A DNA stretch of 64,000 nucleotides from positions 62,001 to 126,000 of the forward strand of contig CAMWBY010000011.1 in NCBI GenBank assembly GCA_947172645.1, in the 5' to 3' direction. The position numbers and the translations under genes were made by a program. The notes under the pieces were generated by a model. The model did not search any database and had not been told where the DNA came from. It saw only the letters and a program-made list of their open reading frames with translations. Shown here in pieces: positions 26,132 to 34,253 of the stretch; position 1 is the first letter of the stretch; the number at the start of each line of letters is the position of its first letter. This DNA is from an uncultured Lachnospiraceae bacterium (lineage in GTDB: Bacteria > Bacillota > Clostridia > Lachnospirales > Lachnospiraceae).

Positions 26132-28228
26132 TCAAACGCCACAACCAAAGGCCCGATTAAGTTCCTCGCACCCCGGCAGCACAAATTGACCGTTCAGGAT
26201 AATCGGAACCGTTCTCCCTTCCTTCGTGACGACCGACAGTTCCCCCAACTCGTCATAAGGAATGGTAATGTCCGTATGGCATTGGAAATACGCCTTACTG
26301 ACATCCCTGTCACGTAAAGCCGACACTTCGTTGTCCTTGGCGATAATCTCCTTGCCGTCAGGGTTGTAGACACGCACGTTCTCCGCATGGGAATAGCATG
26401 TATCCCCCACCGCAAAATGAGGCCCCGTCTTCTCCGCAATCAGTATCGGCATCTTATCCTCAATCCCGTACTTACGCGCCGCCACATAGGCCGTCGTATT
26501 GGTGCCAATGGCAAACTCCCCAAGGGGAAGCGTCTCATGATGGAACAGCACGTTATCCTTAATATATTTACGGTTTTCCTCCTCCGTCCGGAAATTGGCG
26601 CATCCGTAATCCGCAATCATGCCCTCCTCAAACTTCAGCCAGATATCCCTATATTCCAGTTCGTTCAGAAAAACCCTTGTCACATGCAAGATACCCTCCG
26701 TCCCTGCAAGCACCGGGGAGGTGAACACTTCTCCCACCGGAATATTGACGTCCGCCACACAGTTCTCGAAGTTCGTCTCCTTCCCGGGGTCGCCCAGTTC
26801 ATGCAGACGGATGGACAAGTCTGTCCTGTTGGCCCCACATCCTTTGACTTTAACGGTCACTCCGCCGTCCAGCGCATCGATTATCTTCTGTTGTATACCC
26901 TGGTAAAGTTTATAGTCCAACGTATTAATTTTAACAATCTCATCGAATATTTCTTCGTAGTCGCCGCCGATATCCGGCACCGGAAAAGCGATGATGGTAA
27001 AGCTTCTCTCCTCGCCCGGGATATATTCATTCTGCATAGCGCCTGCCCTGGACGCATACTCCACGGAGAGCTTCTGCTGCTTCTGCGTCAATTTGCAGGC
27101 CGTCTCCTTCGTCTGCGGCACGAAAGGCTTCTCGCCGAATATCTCCAGCACTGCCGGCCCGCCGAACACTGACGCCTCTTTCCTGTACCGTTCATATGCA
27201 TTCCTTAAACATTCCAGCTTCCGCTCCACAAGCAGCCCGTCGAGCACAAGCGACTGGTCTTCCTTATGGTCGTAGTCAAACTGTTTGTTCGGGTTAGCGC
27301 CGAAGAAACCGTTCTTATTGACGCTCCTGCCCTGGAAAATGCTGGCCCCCGCACGGTATATGGAAGAACGAAGACCAATCCGGTCAAAATTGACGGCCGC
27401 CTGGCGTATCATCCGCTCAAATCCAAGCCCGTAACGGATGTTCACCGTCTTCTTTAAAGAGATATCTTTATTCCCTGTCTCGAAGCCGATGCGGTAACCC
27501 TCCGTGTAAGTATCCGCCATCAGCTTGATTCTCTCTTCCGGCATCCCGTTCAAATGCCTTGCAGTCCTCAGTTCATTCTCCGTCACATATTCCCCATAAT
27601 AATACAGATACCGCAAGTCGTTTAAATCGCTGTCCATAACGATACGGTAGGCAAAGTCCTTGTCCGGGCACAAGAGCTGCGCCGTCCGCTCGAGGGATTC
27701 CGGCTCATAATAATCGCTCACATACCAGTATAATATCTGCCGCACCGCCTCCGGCTCTATAGCCGCCTGCTCTGATACGGCGCTGACAAAAGACTGATAG
27801 ACCTCCAACAGCAATTCCATGCGTATCACCATGTCAAAACGGTTCTGTTCAAAAACCGCCGGTATCATTCCCCGCAGTTCCGCATAGAGAAAAGACAGCA
27901 TCCTACCTATTGACTCGCCCAGACAACACACCGCATAGTCGGGGTTCCCATAACTGCTCCCATAATTTTCCGGGAGGATATCCTCATACAGCTCTCTATT
28001 AAAAGACTGTAGCTGCTCCAATGTCATCTCCTTAAGCCTGCCGCTTTCCACGATGTTCCAGGCCCTGTCGGTCAACAGGGCAAACCGGGCCATTGCATGA
28101 AAATATGTCCGGAACTGCTCCTCACAGATTGACTCGTCCGGTATCGCTCTGATACGCTCTATGGCCAGGCCATACCGTTCTTTCTCCAAATCATCTTTAT
28201 CCGCCTCTGAAATATAAATATCTTCCAT
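26132..28228 (-). CDS. M29-family aminopeptidase with long N-terminal region
   Basis: 698 residues from ATG 28228 (AAAGGG close upstream). The C-terminal half (about 380-698) has the M29/AmpS pattern: ADYGCANF, HHETLPLGEFAIGTNT, KTGPHFAVGDTCYSHAEN, holding the Glu, His and Tyr ligands of a dinuclear metal site. The N-terminal half is helical, with no family I recognise, and makes the protein much longer than the usual 400-residue M29 enzyme. Cytoplasmic; releases N-terminal amino acids. It follows the DUF6142-type gene by 36 nt. Confidence 0.85.
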   Translation of the reverse strand: MEDIYISEADKDDLEKERYGLAIERIRAIPDESICEEQFRTYFHAMARFALLTDRAWNIVESGRLKEMTLEQLQSFNRELYEDILPENYGSSYGNPDYAVCCLGESIGRMLSFLYAELRGMIPAVFEQNRFDMVIRMELLLEVYQSFVSAVSEQAAIEPEAVRQILYWYVSDYYEPESLERTAQLLCPDKDFAYRIVMDSDLNDLRYLYYYGEYVTENELRTARHLNGMPEERIKLMADTYTEGYRIGFETGNKDISLKKTVNIRYGLGFERMIRQAAVNFDRIGLRSSIYRAGASIFQGRSVNKNGFFGANPNKQFDYDHKEDQSLVLDGLLVERKLECLRNAYERYRKEASVFGGPAVLEIFGEKPFVPQTKETACKLTQKQQKLSVEYASRAGAMQNEYIPGEERSFTIIAFPVPDIGGDYEEIFDEIVKINTLDYKLYQGIQQKIIDALDGGVTVKVKGCGANRTDLSIRLHELGDPGKETNFENCVADVNIPVGEVFTSPVLAGTEGILHVTRVFLNELEYRDIWLKFEEGMIADYGCANFRTEEENRKYIKDNVLFHHETLPLGEFAIGTNTTAYVAARKYGIEDKMPILIAEKTGPHFAVGDTCYSHAENVRVYNPDGKEIIAKDNEVSALRDRDVSKAYFQCHTDITIPYDELGELSVVTKEGRTVPIILNGQFVLPGCEELNRAFGCGV

Positions 28229-28264
28229 ATCCCTTTCCTCTCTTCTCTCTGTCATACTCTGCGG

Positions 28265-28594
28265 CTATGCATACGCCCCCGCATATAAAATCACGCTGAT
28301 TACAGCAAGCGCCAACACGTTGAGAACAATGCCCAGATAAGTAAAAAGATAGAACTTATCCCGTTCCGTCTTGGAAACTACCCCGAGCGCCACCCCCGCA
28401 AACGCAAAAAACATGACCAACATCGCCGCCGCGCCGTACTGTCTGGGAATATCGCCCGACTTCAAATAACTCATGACAATCGCATAGCCCAATGTTGCCA
28501 GGGAAATCACTCCGAGAATGGTTGACATAATTCCTTTTTGCGTATGCTGTTTATTCGTAAACATATAACTATTTTTTTTCACCTTAATCACCAT
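28265..28594 (-). CDS. Small membrane protein, DUF6142-like
   Basis: 109 residues, three membrane helices (about 23-43, 54-74, 85-105) and a short charged N-terminus (MFTNKQHTQKG). It resembles the clostridial DUF6142 family by my recollection of the pattern. Start choice is uncertain: ATG 28594 has GAGGG directly adjacent; ATG 28528 has AAAAAGGAATT with good spacing but would remove the conserved-looking N-terminus. Two strong hairpins lie just upstream. Confidence 0.78.
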   Translation of the reverse strand: MVIKVKKNSYMFTNKQHTQKGIMSTILGVISLATLGYAIVMSYLKSGDIPRQYGAAAMLVMFFAFAGVALGVVSKTERDKFYLFTYLGIVLNVLALAVISVILYAGAYA

Positions 28595-28608
28595 CCCTCA
28601 AAAACACA

Positions 28609-28705
28609 TACTCCCAGAATTTCCTGCACCTGTTTTTGCAGGCAAAGCTCCGGGAGTACATAAGTTCAAAATGGGTATCTTCGCCTGTTCCGAAAACACC
28701 CATTT
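28609..28705 (-). terminator. Tandem hairpins between two small membrane-protein genes
   Basis: On the minus strand hairpin 1 pairs AAATGGGT with ACCCATTT (28669-28676 and 28698-28705) and is followed by TTTT-less-strong T run (TTTTGAAC). Hairpin 2 pairs TACTCCC with GGGAGTA (28609-28615 and 28652-28658) with an inner CCTGCA/TGCAGG stem and is followed by TGTGTTTTTG. They probably terminate the gene at 28719-28871. As hairpin 2 ends about 14 nt before the next start codon, it could also act as an attenuator. Confidence 0.6.
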
Positions 28706-28718
28706 ATCTCTTTCCTCT

Positions 28719-28871
28719 TTAGAATAAAATCTTATTTCTTCCCGCCAACAGTTTTGCGCCGCTGATAAGCAAAAGCACGCCGCTGGCTACGCCGACCACC
28801 AGTGTGACTACGCCGACGGCGATATTGAGCGCTCCTGAGCCGCCCATTGTCCTATAAGTCTTCTCTTCCAT
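28719..28871 (-). CDS. 50-residue single-span membrane protein
   Basis: ATG at 28871, stop TAA at 28719-28721. The product begins MEEKTYRTMGGSGALNIAVG and carries one Val/Leu-rich helix (about 15-40) and a basic end (AGRNK). GGAGGGG lies 4 nt before the start, a very strong ribosome site, which is the main reason to call it. I know no function. Possible roles are a small regulator of a membrane complex or a toxin-like peptide. Confidence 0.7.
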   Translation of the reverse strand: MEEKTYRTMGGSGALNIAVGVVTLVVGVASGVLLLISGAKLLAGRNKILF

Positions 28872-28919
28872 ATTCCCCTCCGTTCCGGCAGATTACAGCC
28901 AAATAAGGTTGCATGTTAC

Positions 28920-29597
28920 CTATTTCACACCATATTGCTCATAGTATGCGTCAATCGCACCCTTTAATGTATCGTCAATATAAATTGTACCCTGATACGG
29001 CTGATTGTAAAGGTACTCCACCACCTCTTCCATCGTGACGATGGCGTTGGTCTCAAATCCGTATTTCTCTTTAATCTCTTCAAGCGCGCTCTTGTCGCTG
29101 CTCAGCCCGCGTTCCATCCGGTTCAGGGAGACGATAAGCCCCTTAATCTCCACATCCGCCTGGCTCCTTAGAATCGGAAAAGTCTCTTCGATGGATTTCC
29201 CGGAAGTCGTCACGTCCTCAATCACAACCACCCGGTCGCCATCGTTTAGCTTGCTGCCAAGCAGAATGCCCGTGTCGCCGTGGTCCTTCACTTCTTTCCT
29301 GTTGGAACAGTAACGGATTTCCTTGCCGTACAATTCGCTGATTGCCATGGCAGTCGCCACCGAAAGGGGAATCCCTTTATAAGCCGGCCCGAACAGCACA
29401 TCGAAATTAAGCCCATAGCAATCATGGATTGCCTTCGCGTAATACTCGCCCAGCCTGCGTAACTGAGCCCCCGTCACATAAGCGCCCGCATTCATAAAAA
29501 AAGGAGATTTTCTACCGCTCTTCAACGTAAAATCACCAAATTTCAGCACCTTGCTGTCAACCATAAACTCTATAAACTCTTTCTTATAACTTTCCAT
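28920..29597 (-). CDS. pyrE: Orotate phosphoribosyltransferase
   Basis: 225 residues from ATG 29597 (GGAGG at 10 nt); the earlier in-frame ATG is not supported. PRPP-binding motif VVVIEDVTTSGKS, substrate region FFMNAGAYVTG and FGPAYKGIPL. Makes OMP from orotate in UMP synthesis. Separated from pyrF by a terminator and its own promoter, so the two are independently transcribed although neighbours. Confidence 0.97.
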   Translation of the reverse strand: MESYKKEFIEFMVDSKVLKFGDFTLKSGRKSPFFMNAGAYVTGAQLRRLGEYYAKAIHDCYGLNFDVLFGPAYKGIPLSVATAMAISELYGKEIRYCSNRKEVKDHGDTGILLGSKLNDGDRVVVIEDVTTSGKSIEETFPILRSQADVEIKGLIVSLNRMERGLSSDKSALEEIKEKYGFETNAIVTMEEVVEYLYNQPYQGTIYIDDTLKGAIDAYYEQYGVK

Positions 29598-29695
29598 GTG
29601 TTCAAAACCTCCATATCCCTGGCGTACCGATTTGACCGACAACGAACAAATCAACCCACCGGTTTCCTATTCGAACGGCTTCTAAATTTTTCCCA

Positions 29696-29724
29696 ATTTT
29701 ACCATATTTCCTATTGATATTCAA
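29696..29724 (-). promoter_or_regulatory. Promoter of pyrE
   Basis: TTGAAT (29719-29724), 17-nt spacer, TAAAAT (29696-29701) on the minus strand, about 100 bp before the pyrE start. The leader of about 90 nt has no clear PyrR anti-antiterminator that I can recognise. Confidence 0.6.
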
Positions 29725-29785
29725 TCACTTTTCTCCTCATCCGCCTAATAAGATAAGGCTAAGGTACATTTCGCAATTGCCTAAT

Positions 29786-29832
29786 CGAACAAAGGAAGCG
29801 GCTGCACTCTATCATAACAGAGGACAGCCGCT
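29786..29832 (-). terminator. Terminator after pyrF
   Basis: AGCGGCTG and CAGCCGCT pair perfectly (29797-29804 and 29825-29832), with an inner CTCT/AGAG stem; on the minus strand TTCCTTTGTT follows. Confidence 0.75.
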
Positions 29833-29864
29833 ATTTTACTTTATGCTCGTTTTTTCTATACTGT

Positions 29865-30833
29865 CTATGCCCTGCCGGCAAGCGCGCCCGCAATATCTTC
29901 TTTCATGGCAATCACCGCCGCCCTGGAGGCATCGGCAAAGTTCTTGGCGCCGTACTGCGCATACTGCTCCTGCTGGTATGCCGCGATAATTCCCCTTGAC
30001 GAGTTGACAATCGCACCCAACCCATCCTGGTTAAAGAAATGTACCAAATCTGCGCCTTTACCGCCCTGCGCGCCGTAGCCCGGCACCAGGATAAAGGCCT
30101 TCGGCATAATGTTCCTGAGGATTCTTCCCTGCTCCGGGTAGGTAGCGCCAACCACCGCGCCCACATAGCTGTAGGAATCGCCCATACACTCCGCGCCCCA
30201 TGCCGCAACCTGCTCGCCTACTATCTCATAGAGCGGCCTGTCGGCAACGTCCGCCTGGCTGTTTCCCGCATCTGTCCCCGTCCTGACCAGACGGTCCTGA
30301 AACTCCCCGCTGCTCGGATTGGAAGTCTTTACAAGCACGAAAATGCCCTTCTTCTCCTCTTGACACACCTTGATAAAGGGCTTCACGCCATCGGAGCCAA
30401 GGTAAGGGTTGACGGTCACAAAATCTTCATCAAAACCTCTGCATACAGTGTTCCCTACCTTGACCTGTCCAAGATGCCCCACCGCGTAAGCTTCCGAAGT
30501 GGAGCCAATGTCGCCCCTCTTCACGTCGCCAATTACCACCAGGTCTTTCTCCTTGCAGTAATCTACGGTCTTCTGGAATGCCGCCATCCCTTCTAAGCCA
30601 AATTGTTCATACATAGCCACCTGCGGCTTCACTGCAGGAATCAAATCATAAATATTGTCAATAATCGCCTTATTATACTGCCAGACCGCTTCCGCCGCGC
30701 CTTTCAAAGTCTCCCCGTACTCCTCGAAGGCTTTCTTCTTTATATGCTCCGGTATAAACTTCATGGTAGGGTCAAGCCCGACCACAATCGGTGCCTCTGT
30801 CTTTTTAATTTTATCTATCAATTTGTTAATCAT
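29865..30833 (-). CDS. pyrF: Orotidine 5'-phosphate decarboxylase (type 2)
   Basis: 322 residues, the long subfamily 2 form. Active-site motif VVIGDVKRGDIGSTSEAYA with Lys and Asp residues, and VVGLDPTMKFIP at the N-terminus. Final step of UMP synthesis. The ATG overlaps the stop of the Nudix-like gene by 4 nt (ATGA), so translation is coupled. Confidence 0.96.
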   Translation of the reverse strand: MINKLIDKIKKTEAPIVVGLDPTMKFIPEHIKKKAFEEYGETLKGAAEAVWQYNKAIIDNIYDLIPAVKPQVAMYEQFGLEGMAAFQKTVDYCKEKDLVVIGDVKRGDIGSTSEAYAVGHLGQVKVGNTVCRGFDEDFVTVNPYLGSDGVKPFIKVCQEEKKGIFVLVKTSNPSSGEFQDRLVRTGTDAGNSQADVADRPLYEIVGEQVAAWGAECMGDSYSYVGAVVGATYPEQGRILRNIMPKAFILVPGYGAQGGKGADLVHFFNQDGLGAIVNSSRGIIAAYQQEQYAQYGAKNFADASRAAVIAMKEDIAGALAGRA

Positions 30834-31234
30834 AAAGTCTTACCTTCCAAGTCTTTCAGTACATACTGATTCTCGATATAGTTGGGGAATTCATCCCGCG
30901 GCACCCAGGCCCACTCGCCATACTCTTCCAACAGGACGATATTCTCCTCGTCCTCCTCCTTGATGGAACACAAATATGCGATTCCGACGCAATGGGTATC
31001 GCCCAACATGCTGGACCATATATATTCAACCTTATCAATGGAACCTTCCACTGACAACTGTTCCTCAATTGCACGGCAGACTGTGTCGTTAGGCGACTCA
31101 CCGTGCTGCACTTCCGCATCGATAAACTCCCATACAAAAGGGTCCGGAATACGGTCGTCCACCCATCTTTTCACCAAAAGATATTTGTCTCCCTTTTTGA
31201 TAATGCCTTTCACACGTAAGAAAGTATTCTCCAT
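30830..31234 (-). CDS. Nudix-fold protein with degenerate Nudix box
   Basis: 134 residues. The Nudix fold is visible (FLRVKGIIKKGDKYLLVKRW; then HGESPNDTVCRAIEEQLSV). Against GX5EX7REUXEEXGU the helix reads R-A-I-E-E-Q-L-S-V: the Glu after Arg is Ala and one metal-binding Glu is Gln, so canonical pyrophosphatase activity is doubtful. It leads pyrF in one operon. A pyrimidine-related housecleaning or regulatory role is possible. Promoter at 31277-31305. Confidence 0.82.
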   Translation of the reverse strand: MENTFLRVKGIIKKGDKYLLVKRWVDDRIPDPFVWEFIDAEVQHGESPNDTVCRAIEEQLSVEGSIDKVEYIWSSMLGDTHCVGIAYLCSIKEEDEENIVLLEEYGEWAWVPRDEFPNYIENQYVLKDLEGKTL

Positions 31235-31276
31235 ATGATTACCATGCCTTCCTGTTAGATTATGTAACTTATTTTA

Positions 31277-31305
31277 ATAGTAACATCGGCTTTTCGCCTT
31301 GTCAA
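31277..31305 (-). promoter_or_regulatory. Promoter of the Nudix-pyrF operon
   Basis: Perfect TTGACA (31300-31305), 17-nt spacer, TACTAT (31277-31282). The spacer carries a small inverted repeat, GGC and GCC around GAAAA, which might be a regulator site. Confidence 0.68.
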
Positions 31306-31330
31306 TCCAATCCCCGGTTCTTTCAGCCGC

Positions 31331-31464
31331 TACTATTTACGGCCTGGGGCCGCTCATAGTAACGATTCGGGGCGATATTCCAGATTTGCTTCGCAAAAGT
31401 CGCCCCTCACACCTGAATTATGTTCTCACGGAATGCGCAGCAAGTGCGCATTCCTGACCCGTGA
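31331..31464. repeat. Cluster of three nested intergenic hairpins
   Basis: Hairpin 1 (31331-31361): TACTAT with ATAGTA outside and CGGCC with GGCCG inside, symmetric internal loops. Hairpin 2 (31369-31406): GGGGCGA with TCGCCCC outside and TTTGC with GCAAA inside. Hairpin 3 (31424-31464): TCACGG with CCGTGA outside and a perfect 10-bp GGAATGCGCA/TGCGCATTCC stem inside. All pairs are exact. No T-run follows the strong stems. It lies between the TPR-lipoprotein stop and the Nudix promoter. Could be an RNA element or a small repeat cluster. Confidence 0.65.
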
Positions 31465-31483
31465 AAAGTAACCTTGCCCCTTA

Positions 31484-32557
31484 CTATCTTGTGCGCAGGA
31501 ACTCATATTCCCGTTTCGCCGTCTCATCGTCCGGGTAAGCTTTCAGGTAACTGTCCATCAGGGCTGCCGCCGTCTTGTAATCCTTCATATATTCATAGGA
31601 AACGATTTCATTAAATTTGAGGGTCTGCATCATGCCATTGTCCTCAATCTTCATCGCCTCCTGGAAAGCCGTGCGGGCCGCCTCATATTCTCCCATCTGC
31701 ATCCTGCATAAGCCTAACTGATTATAGATTTCCGCCTTGTCCTGGTCATTCTCCACATACCCTGCATAGATGCTGGAAGCATAATTATAATCCCCCAACG
31801 CCTCATAAGTCCTGCCCAGGTACAGCGCCGCCCCATAGTCCGTAGCGGTATCCAGATTGGACAGACGGTCTCTCGCCCGCTCGTAATCGCCCATGTAATA
31901 ACAGATACGCCCCATGTCATAATCGGAGATGGATTTCTCATTCTCCGTCAGGGCATTTTGCAGATAAATCAGTCCCGCCTCCTTATACCCATACTCCTCC
32001 AACGCCATGTAAATCCGTATCATCTGATCATAGTTCTTACTGTCAAGCGCCACCGCCGCACTAAAATCCGCCTGCGCCCCGTCGAAGTCATCCCGCGACA
32101 GTTTCACGCACCCCCGCAGATAATAGGCGTCTTTCTCCTTCGGACGCAGCGCAAGGATGGCGCTGTACGCGTCTATTGCCTGCTGCAGCTGTCCGTTCCT
32201 GTAGTAGGCCGTGGCCAGATAATAGTTGATGTCAAAATCAATATCCTCTGCCTTGCCGCCGCCTGCATGTAAAGCTGCCTCCAGATAGGCCGCCGCCTCG
32301 CCATACTCGGTCATACCCATATAGGCAAGTCCCATTCCACGGTAGACAGTCCTTTCGTCCTCGCCGTCTTCCAACGCCTGTGCGAAAAAGTCCAGCGCCT
32401 CCTCGTATTGTAACGCCTCCACCGCTTCCATCCCCTGCTTCATATGGCTTGCTTCCTCCTTGGCGCCACAGGCGGCAAGGAACAGGCAAATCGCCGCAAC
32501 CGCCAACAGGGTTTGCGCTTTTGCTGCATATCTCTTCCTCATAGTATTTATTTTCAC
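31484..32557 (-). CDS. TPR-repeat lipoprotein
   Basis: 357 residues. Signal peptide with lipobox LAAC (Cys at about 30), then about eight tetratricopeptide repeats across 35-350 (for example YAYMGMTEYGEAAAYLEAAL-type helices). Extracytoplasmic scaffold or adaptor. The 32557 start is GTG with a weak ribosome site; ATG 32542 is in frame. A single gene, function unknown. Confidence 0.85.
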   Translation of the reverse strand: MKINTMRKRYAAKAQTLLAVAAICLFLAACGAKEEASHMKQGMEAVEALQYEEALDFFAQALEDGEDERTVYRGMGLAYMGMTEYGEAAAYLEAALHAGGGKAEDIDFDINYYLATAYYRNGQLQQAIDAYSAILALRPKEKDAYYLRGCVKLSRDDFDGAQADFSAAVALDSKNYDQMIRIYMALEEYGYKEAGLIYLQNALTENEKSISDYDMGRICYYMGDYERARDRLSNLDTATDYGAALYLGRTYEALGDYNYASSIYAGYVENDQDKAEIYNQLGLCRMQMGEYEAARTAFQEAMKIEDNGMMQTLKFNEIVSYEYMKDYKTAAALMDSYLKAYPDDETAKREYEFLRTR

Positions 32558-32698
32558 ATCCCGTTATCTTCTTGTGCTGTCTCATCGATACGTCATATAA
32601 TCATTTATGCCCGGACAGTCATACTGCCAAAAACGCCTACGTCTCGTCCGGCCTATTCCCATGATACCACAACGACGACGCAAATCCAAGTTTAGAAA

Positions 32699-33454
32699 TT
32701 AAAAGAGATTCCCGCAGGCAAAATCCTTCATGATGCCGAAAAACTCCCGCACCATATTGTTTAACTGGAAATACACATTGGAACGGGCCGAGATGCCACA
32801 GACGTCTTCAAACCCTTTTGCCTTGGCGATATGCACGCCTCTGAACACATGGAAATTGTTCGTCACAATGCCCACGCTCACATCCTTCCGCCCAATCAGT
32901 TCCATGCTGTAGGCAATATTCTGCGATGTGTCCGTGGATTTATCTTCCATAATAATGCGCTCCGGCGCAATCCCGCGTTCCGTCAGATAGCGGTACATCC
33001 CTTCCGCCTCGGTGCAAGGTTCATTGCTCCCTTTCCCTCCTGAGACGATACATAGCGTATTTTCATTTTCCGTCAGATAATCATAAGCGGCATCCAGGCG
33101 GAATTTCAGCACCGCGCTTGGCCCCGCCGGCTTCATCTGCGCCCCCAGTACGATGATATAATCCAGGTTCTCCCTGCCTCTGTCATGAAACCTGCTGATA
33201 ATGCATCCTTCCACAATCACGAACAGCACAAGCCCTGCTGCCACCGCCGCACAGAATACCCGCCTTAACATAAGCGGAAGCCTGTCCCACCATCCGAAAT
33301 GCAGCATCATCGCAAGCCCAAGAAAGCACAGTCCGCCTACCGCCCACACAAGGTAAAATTTACTTCCCGATTTAATCAGAAAGACCACCGCACAGTAAAG
33401 AAAGCAGAACAAAGCTGCCAGAATACACAATATACTCATTATTCTCTTCCCCAT
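32699..33454 (-). CDS. YdcF/SanA-like DUF218 membrane protein
   Basis: 251 residues from ATG 33454 (GGAAGGGG 5 nt upstream). Three hydrophobic segments in the first 95 residues, then the DUF218 domain: YIIVLGAQMKPAGPSAVLKF, VSGGKGSNEPCTEAEGM, EDKSTDTSQNI, and VTNNFHVFRG. DUF218 proteins are linked to envelope integrity and possibly lipid-linked sugars; the enzymatic role is not settled. Confidence 0.9.
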   Translation of the reverse strand: MGKRIMSILCILAALFCFLYCAVVFLIKSGSKFYLVWAVGGLCFLGLAMMLHFGWWDRLPLMLRRVFCAAVAAGLVLFVIVEGCIISRFHDRGRENLDYIIVLGAQMKPAGPSAVLKFRLDAAYDYLTENENTLCIVSGGKGSNEPCTEAEGMYRYLTERGIAPERIIMEDKSTDTSQNIAYSMELIGRKDVSVGIVTNNFHVFRGVHIAKAKGFEDVCGISARSNVYFQLNNMVREFFGIMKDFACGNLF

Positions 33455-33547
33455 TCTATCCCCTTCCGTAATTTCCTCTAAAGCGAAAAAAGAGCCTGCA
33501 TACCCGCAAGCTCTGACTTCCCTTCCACGCAATACTCTGCAATGCCG

Positions 33548-33895
33548 TTACAGTGACTGGATAGTTTCCACCGTCTTGTCATACATCGCTTCCGCATTCT
33601 TCATGTAGTCCAAAATACTCCCCTCGTCGTATGGCTCCGAGCGAAGCGCCTCCGTAAGCGGGGCAACATAGTCCATAACGCCGCCCAATCCCAGGTTACC
33701 GCACAGTCCCTTGACCGTATGGGCATATGTGAATGCATCTTTCCAATTTTTGTCCGCCACAGTTTGTCTCAATCCATCGAAATTTTTATCATTCAGGAAT
33801 TTCCGCAGCATTCTCAGATAGAAATCTTCCTTCCCCATAAAGCGTTTAAGCACCTCATCATAATCTACCCCAACCGCTACTAGTTTTTCTTTCAT
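33548..33895 (-). CDS. Stand-alone Hpt-domain phosphotransfer protein
   Basis: 115 residues, one four-helix Hpt domain. AHTVKGLCGNLG contains the phosphorylatable His with the usual HxxKG spacing. It has no kinase or receiver part. A good RBS (GGAGG at 5 nt) supports the start. The hybrid kinase at 42590-45394 ends in a receiver and lacks its own Hpt, so the two could form a phosphorelay; nothing links them directly. Confidence 0.88.
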   Translation of the reverse strand: MKEKLVAVGVDYDEVLKRFMGKEDFYLRMLRKFLNDKNFDGLRQTVADKNWKDAFTYAHTVKGLCGNLGLGGVMDYVAPLTEALRSEPYDEGSILDYMKNAEAMYDKTVETIQSL

Positions 33896-34253
33896 GTCTA
33901 CCTCCTCGTGGATATTAAATCCTGTCTACTATTAAGCTTACGTTGTTTTTAGATAAATGGCAAGTGTTTTTTCACTCCTGCCCGCAAAAATCATTATTTT
34001 TTAAGTCTGTCTGCGCTCTTTCCCTATTGTCGTGCTTTCCATTATCTGTTAGAATATAAACATCATAAAGTATCCGTATAGACAGAGGTTACTTCTTTTT
34101 ATGCAAAATCAATTACAAACATAGAAATAAATGATGTCTGTGAAATTTCAGGTTCCTTTTTTGAAAAAAAAGATACGTTACGTTTTTTCAAAATAATATA
34201 ATAAAACTATATGATATCAAGCATGAGAATTTTAAGCATAAGAGGAGGCAATC
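33896..34253. promoter_or_regulatory. 358-bp divergent intergenic region with a -10 element
   Basis: This AT-rich stretch separates the Hpt gene (minus) and the hemerythrin gene (plus). TATAAT at 34197-34202 is a plausible -10 for hemerythrin; the -35 position (TACGTT, 34174-34179) is weak. I see no ORF with a ribosome site and no clear RNA fold here. Confidence 0.4.
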
